Origin: Gorillibacterium timonense
GTDB taxonomy: Bacteria; Bacillota; Bacilli; Paenibacillales; NBRC-103111
Direction of reading: 5' to 3'
NCBI RefSeq assembly: GCF_001457415.1
Contig: NZ_LN881723.1
Location: 467,246 to 531,245, forward strand
DNA: 64,000 bases
Both the position numbers and the translations under genes were made by a program. The notes beneath the pieces are model-generated. The model saw only the letters and a list, made by a program, of their open reading frames with translations, had not been told where the DNA came from and ran no database searches. Of this stretch, positions 60,114 to 64,000 are shown one piece after another (position 1 is the stretch's first letter; each line of letters opens with the position of its first letter).

Positions 60114-60419
60114 TTATTTTTCAATAAGTTTAAAGGCAATTAGTTCATAAGATTTGTCAGCTTTCTCAGAATACCGATAGATTTCTTCACGTTGAGCCGG
60201 AGTTAGTTCCTTGTAAAAAGGGTGGTCTGCAATTTTATTGAATTGCTGTATTTGAATCACAACAATAGTTTGATTCCACGGAGTGTTATATTTCACACCT
60301 TCTCTGTATATACCCAATTCTTTATATACTCTTGTTGTATAACAAGTCTTTCCCTGATTCAATCGGTTAACAATCGAAGAATATTCATTTTCTGGGAAAG
60401 TCATTGTACCTTGCTCCAT
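60114..60419 (-). CDS. Hypothetical ASCH-like small protein
   Basis: About 101 residues from the ATG at 60419; a longer frame to 60485 has weaker initiation. The pattern CYTTRVYKELGIYREGVKY...TIVVIQIQQF followed by a helix TPAQREEIYRYS recalls the ASCH/PUA-like fold of small RNA-binding or nucleotide-base-modifying proteins, but key residues cannot be checked by eye. No neighbours on the same strand. Confidence 0.55.
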   Translation of the reverse strand: MEQGTMTFPENEYSSIVNRLNQGKTCYTTRVYKELGIYREGVKYNTPWNQTIVVIQIQQFNKIADHPFYKELTPAQREEIYRYSEKADKSYELIAFKLIEK

Positions 60420-60461
60420 TTTCTTCTCTCGCTTTCGTCTAATATAAATAATCCACATCCC

Positions 60462-60512
60462 CATGTAGGGACGGTCTGCGACCATCCGTGAACGAACACA
60501 GTTCGTCCCTAC
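60462..60512. repeat. 9-bp inverted repeat upstream of the ASCH-like gene
   Basis: GTAGGGACG and CGTCCCTAC flank 33 nt. Further right, 60653-60670 and 60707-60724 share AAGATAGCATA as a short direct repeat. The region 60486-60771 otherwise shows no gene. Confidence 0.4.
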
Positions 60513-60771
60513 GAGCGTACATTATATAAATACTATACCGCAAACTTGTTTTGATTGACTTGCATAGATAATGTTTTTACTATTATATTACAAAAAGAAT
60601 TATCGCTTATTAAGGTAAAATACAATACTTATCTCAAATTCCACCCTACTCTGGGAAGATAGCATAAGTGTTCAGACTCCCTCAAAAATAGTTTCCCACA
60701 CTATAATGGAAAGATAGCATACTTTGCAGATTAAAAATTTCATATTCTGATATTCTTGCTTTCCACGCTAT

Positions 60772-62126
60772 ATCTTAAATAATCGTGTAAACTTGATATA
60801 GGAAATTCTCCCAGAGGGGAGAATGAACCTCTTACGGTAAGTGCTGGCCGATCCGGTCGGGGAAGAATACGGAAAGCTGGAGGAGCATTTGTCCCCAGTT
60901 TTGCACCCGGCCCGTCCATTTTCGTGTGACGTCCATCGTAACGAGATAGAGCATTTTGATGAGCGCCTCATCGCTGGGGAAGATACTCTTACCCTTGGTA
61001 ACCTTGCGGAGCTGGCGGTTATAGCTCTCGATCATATTGGTGGTGTAGATCAGCTTGCGAAGCTCGGGGGGATACTTGAAGAAGGTGGCGAGTTCGTCCC
61101 AGTTCGCGCGCCAGGAGCGGATGATGAGCGGGTATTTGGCTCCCCACGTCTCCTCGAAGCGATCCAGTTCCAGACGAGCCAAATCCTCTGTTGCCGCTTT
61201 GTAGATGGGCTTGAGGTCCGAGGTGACGTTCTTCAAATCCTTGTAGGACACGTAACGCGTGGAGTTGCGGACTTGATGGATGAAGCATTTCTGGATTTCG
61301 GTCTTTGGTAGCTGGCAGTGATGGCTTGGGAAAAACCCGTGAGGTTGTCCACACAGGTGATGAGGATAGGATGTCTTGTACGCCACGGTTCTTCAAGTCG
61401 TTCAGGACGCTCAGCCAGAATTTAGCAGACTCGTTTTCTCCTACCCACATGCCGAGCGCATCCTTGTTACCGTCCAGGTCGATGCCGATGACCAAGTAGG
61501 CAGCCTTGTTCACAATGGCCCCGTCCTGTTTGACTTTGAAGTGAATTGCATCCAGGAATACGACGGCGTATACGCTCTGGAGCGGTCGATTCTGCCACTC
61601 CTTGACCAGCGGGAGAACCTTATTCGTCACATTGGAAATAAAGGTGGGTGACATGTCGAGGCCATACACGTTCTGCAAGTGATCCTGGATCTCTCGGGTG
61701 CTAACACCCTTGGAGTAGAGGGCAATGATCTGCTCCTCAATGCCCGTCACATGAGTCTGATGCTTCTTCACCACCACCGGCTCAAACTCGCCTTGCCGAT
61801 CCCGTGGAACGGTGATCTCCTGTTCCCCATACTCGCTCGAGATCCGCTTCTTGCTTTTGCCGTTACGACTGTTGGTCGTCTTCTTGTTTGACACATCGTG
61901 CTTCTCATAGCCCAGATGTTCGTCCATCTCCGCTTCCAGCAGCTCCTGCAACGTGTCGGCAAACAAGTTTTTCAGGGCATTCTGGGCGTCCTGAGCTGTC
62001 ACTACGTTGTTCTCCTTGATGAACACTCGAAGCTGTTCCTAACTCCACATTCCCATGTGTTCCCCCACCTTTCTCTGATTCCCATTTTACTGGGTTTGGG
62101 AATTTACACAATCTATTTTACAGACT
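60772..62126 (-). mobile_element. IS256-family insertion sequence, decayed
   Basis: A single transposase gene bounded by imperfect inverted repeats: the right end reads (outward to inward on the minus strand) CTGTAAAATAGATTGTGTAAA, split as CTGTAAAATAGATT / GTGTAAA, and the left end near 60774-60792 has TTAAATAATCGTGTAAA. The right end is the same as the remnant at 54661-54787. Confidence 0.7.
60832..62056 (-). pseudogene. IS256/Mutator-family transposase, inactivated by a nonsense codon and frameshifts
   Basis: The original start is the ATG at 62056 (MGMWS); codon 6 is TAG (62039-62041), whereas the remnant at 54.7 kb has AAA there. The frame then runs well (NALKNLFADTLQELLEAEMDEHLGYEKH, given as NALKNLFADTLQELLEAEM; VFLDAIHFKV with the first catalytic Asp) to about 61370. 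There a duplicated ATCCT after GACATCCT and a lost C downstream shift the frame, garbling the second Asp region. A second frame supplies the rest: PKTEIQKCFIHQVRNSTRYV, ANWDELATFFKYP (catalytic Glu) and TTNMIESYNRQLRK, to the stop at 60832. Not functional. Confidence 0.85.
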
Positions 62127-62142
62127 CGATTTCCCATTCCAA

Positions 62143-63195
62143 TCAACCCATAGACAAGTTATGAGGGGTCATTTCTCTGTTCATCTCGAAAACCGTCTCA
62201 CCAGAATAATTAATGTATCTTATCCGTGATCCTGAAAAATAATTTCGACGATTTTCGCGAACCACATACGCCAAATTATTTTTAAAAGACATAGTCTTGT
62301 TATTACTATAGTTACATTCAATTACAACCTTACCACTTCGATCAGCATAACCATATAAATCATATTTATTATCTCTAACTACTACAAGTCCGTTCGAATA
62401 ATTATAGATAGAAAATTTGTAGTCCGGGCTTAGCACTTCTTGAAACTCAGTATTTATATACCAAACTCCAGCTCCCTTACCAGCACCCTTTACATATGCT
62501 CTTCCTTCGGAGAATGAACCCGCCAAGCTAAAAGGAAGATCATTCATGCGTTCAGCATTTTTATTTATATAATAGTAACGGTCCTCTACACCTACTCTAG
62601 ATTGCAGTCGGGCGAATCCTTCATTAAAAGAGAAAGCACGACTAGCGGTAAGGGATGCATTGTTTAGAATTGTGCCATCTTTATTTAGGTAACCCCATTC
62701 ATAATTACCATCACGGTTTGCTTTACTAAGTTGAACTAAACCAACATCATCACTGAAAGGATATGCATCATAAAATTCATAATCTGTTACAAGTTTTCCT
62801 GTTGGTGTCGTGTAAGCGCACTTATCACCGTTACTTATTGGTATTAAGTTAGGGCATTTCTTATGTTCAATAATAATATTAGTCGGTACGTCCCATACTA
62901 TTTCCCCAGAGCGATCAATTATATAGTATTTTCTTTCATTATTTTTTCTATTTCGTAATCCTACTATGGCTCTTCCTTCTACAAATGGTCCTACGAAGTC
63001 ATACTTGGGCTCGATAACCCACTCCCCATTAAAATCGATATACCCACACTTATTATTCGAATATGTTTTTGCCGCAGCTCTGTCTTCATGAAAGTCCTCA
63101 ACAATTCGTAGTGTAACAGAGGGGATTTTCACATCCCCATTCTTATCAATAAAACCTGTGTAGCCCTGTTCGTCTGAAAAAGGATATAAATCCAA
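62143..63195 (-). CDS. WG-repeat protein
   Basis: About 350 residues made of roughly eight WG/KWG-type repeats of 40-45 residues (for example GYTGFIDKNGDVKIP, CGYIDFNGEWVIEPKYD, WGYLNKDGTILNN, YGYADRSGKVVIE), each a beta-hairpin unit of a propeller-like fold. The likely start is the TTG at 63195 with GGAGGG 7 nt upstream; an ATG at 63210 lies within the site and is less likely. No signal peptide. WG-repeat proteins are thought to be interaction scaffolds. It ends 17 nt beyond the end of the IS256 element. Confidence 0.8.
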   Translation of the reverse strand: MDLYPFSDEQGYTGFIDKNGDVKIPSVTLRIVEDFHEDRAAAKTYSNNKCGYIDFNGEWVIEPKYDFVGPFVEGRAIVGLRNRKNNERKYYIIDRSGEIVWDVPTNIIIEHKKCPNLIPISNGDKCAYTTPTGKLVTDYEFYDAYPFSDDVGLVQLSKANRDGNYEWGYLNKDGTILNNASLTASRAFSFNEGFARLQSRVGVEDRYYYINKNAERMNDLPFSLAGSFSEGRAYVKGAGKGAGVWYINTEFQEVLSPDYKFSIYNYSNGLVVVRDNKYDLYGYADRSGKVVIECNYSNNKTMSFKNNLAYVVRENRRNYFSGSRIRYINYSGETVFEMNREMTPHNLSMG

Positions 63196-63373
63196 AATGA
63201 ATCCCTCCATCTATATGGCATTATTTTCCCGGAATCATAAAAATCATATAGAAAACCCCTTCATGGGTCAATAGAAGTACATGTTCAGCAACCAGTCGAA
63301 GAGAACTAGACTTATAGAGCTGTCTCGATGAAGGAATTTCCAATTTCTTCATCGAGATGGGTGTCAAAACGAT

Positions 63374-63820
63374 ATGGAATTATTAACAAGAGGCATTGGC
63401 GCGGAAGAATTTGAAAAGAATGCAGGTCTTGCAAGAAGTAAACCAAATGAGTTCGATAAAGAATTTGCAAAAGAATTTTATTGGTTAGCTTTGAATAATG
63501 AAAAGGATAGATTATGGTATCGCCTCCGGAAATTTATTAGTGTAGAAGAGAACAAGATAGTTGGAGGTGCATTATTCAAAGGAGCTCCTAATGAAAAAGG
63601 CGAGGTAGAGATCGGGTATGGTATTGATGAAGAGTATCAGCGCCAAGGATATGCAACCGAAGCCATTAGAGAAACCGTAAAATGGGCACTTGAGCAAGAA
63701 GGAGTATTATCCGTTATTGCTGAAACTGAAAAAGATAATATTCCTTCGCAAAAAGTTTTACAGAATATTGGTATGATGAAGTATGATGAAACCGATACAG
63801 ACTACTTATGGAGAGTATAA
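63374..63820 (+). CDS. GNAT-family N-acetyltransferase (RimJ/RimL-like)
   Basis: 148 residues; the acetyl-CoA binding stretch is EIGYGIDEEYQRQGYATEAI (QxxGxA pattern near residues 75-95), and the end follows VIAETEKDNIPSQKVLQNIGM, split as VIAETEKDN / IPSQKVLQNIGM, which is typical of RimJ/RimL-type protein or small-molecule acetyltransferases. It stands alone on the plus strand with a terminator 32 nt after the stop. Confidence 0.85.
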   Translation: MELLTRGIGAEEFEKNAGLARSKPNEFDKEFAKEFYWLALNNEKDRLWYRLRKFISVEENKIVGGALFKGAPNEKGEVEIGYGIDEEYQRQGYATEAIRETVKWALEQEGVLSVIAETEKDNIPSQKVLQNIGMMKYDETDTDYLWRV

Positions 63821-63852
63821 GTTGGTAATGGGTACGACTACAGAATAGATGC

Positions 63853-63882
63853 AGGACTGCTCGGAATCGGGCAGTCCTGTTT
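63853..63882 (+). terminator. Terminator, second copy of the repeated hairpin
   Basis: AGGACTGC-tcggaatcgg-GCAGTCCT followed by GTTTG; differs by one base in the loop from the hairpin at 59999. Bases 63883-64000 show no gene. Confidence 0.7.
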
Positions 63883-64000
63883 GTGTGTGTGGATATAATG
63901 ACGGTAATTCAAGTATATGTATGGTTTTAGGGGGCGGATCGGAGCCCGTTCATTCAAAACCATTTTCGTTATCTTACTCTACGATTTCAAAAGTAAACGA

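Noticed and set aside
1-64000. CRISPR array, tRNA or rRNA genes
   Set aside because: No regularly spaced direct repeats of 24-40 nt and no recognisable tRNA or rRNA sequence were seen on either strand.

Overview
The window looks like the chromosome of a spore-forming Bacillota bacterium close to Paenibacillus. The grounds are a sporulation sigma-K gene half, a very large secreted protein with three C-terminal SLH domains, GGAGG-type ribosome binding sites, and an abundance of small acetyltransferase, WG-repeat and RHS genes. No rRNA, tRNA or CRISPR array was seen.

Positions 1-46.7 kb are a dense accessory island read almost entirely from the minus strand. From right to left along transcription it holds: a broken tyrosine recombinase (45.4-46.3 kb); a five-gene operon of two bacterial PH-domain membrane proteins, a YhaM-like OB/HD nuclease, a small protein and a viroplasmin/GIY-YIG fusion (41.4-45.1 kb); two divergent defence-type reverse transcriptases flanking a strongly structured 165-nt intergenic RNA candidate (37.6-41.1 kb); an IS110-family element; a Fic protein; a small coiled-coil membrane protein; a WYL-type regulator; a VWA protein; an eight-gene operon of an AddAB-like helicase-nuclease pair followed by a type 3 BREX system (11.1-30.3 kb); a McrBC-type restriction operon (6.5-10.8 kb); and a three-gene prokaryotic Piwi (pPIWI-RE) module whose Piwi gene runs off the left edge.

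The most striking observation is regulatory. Six separate transcription units of this island (pPIWI-RE, McrBC, AddAB-BREX, VWA, coiled-coil/WYL, PH/HD/GIY-YIG) start from the same composite promoter: a 19-nt box of the form GAACNNNNNTTCGYTGACA (two copies deviate slightly), then exactly 22 nt, then a -10 hexamer. This suggests a single activator, for which the WYL protein is the obvious candidate, switching on unrelated defence systems together. By the same logic the VWA, coiled-coil and PH/HD/GIY-YIG units are candidate undescribed defence systems.

The right edge of the island is the N-terminal half of sigK, cut after the residues CIENEILM. As I recall, this is where the skin prophage-like element splits sigK in Bacillus subtilis. 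The whole defence island may therefore sit inside a sigK-intervening element more than 46 kb long; the C-terminal half would lie beyond the left edge. The adjacent recombinase has an in-frame stop just before its catalytic tyrosine.

From 47 kb to the right end the content is ordinary or decayed: the SLH/metallophosphoesterase surface protein with a 912-bp internal tandem repeat, a decayed second sigK fragment fused to an RHS remnant, a peptide-sized ORF overlapping an ABC exporter gene, VOC and GNAT proteins, a multiply mutated IS256-family transposase, and a WG-repeat protein.
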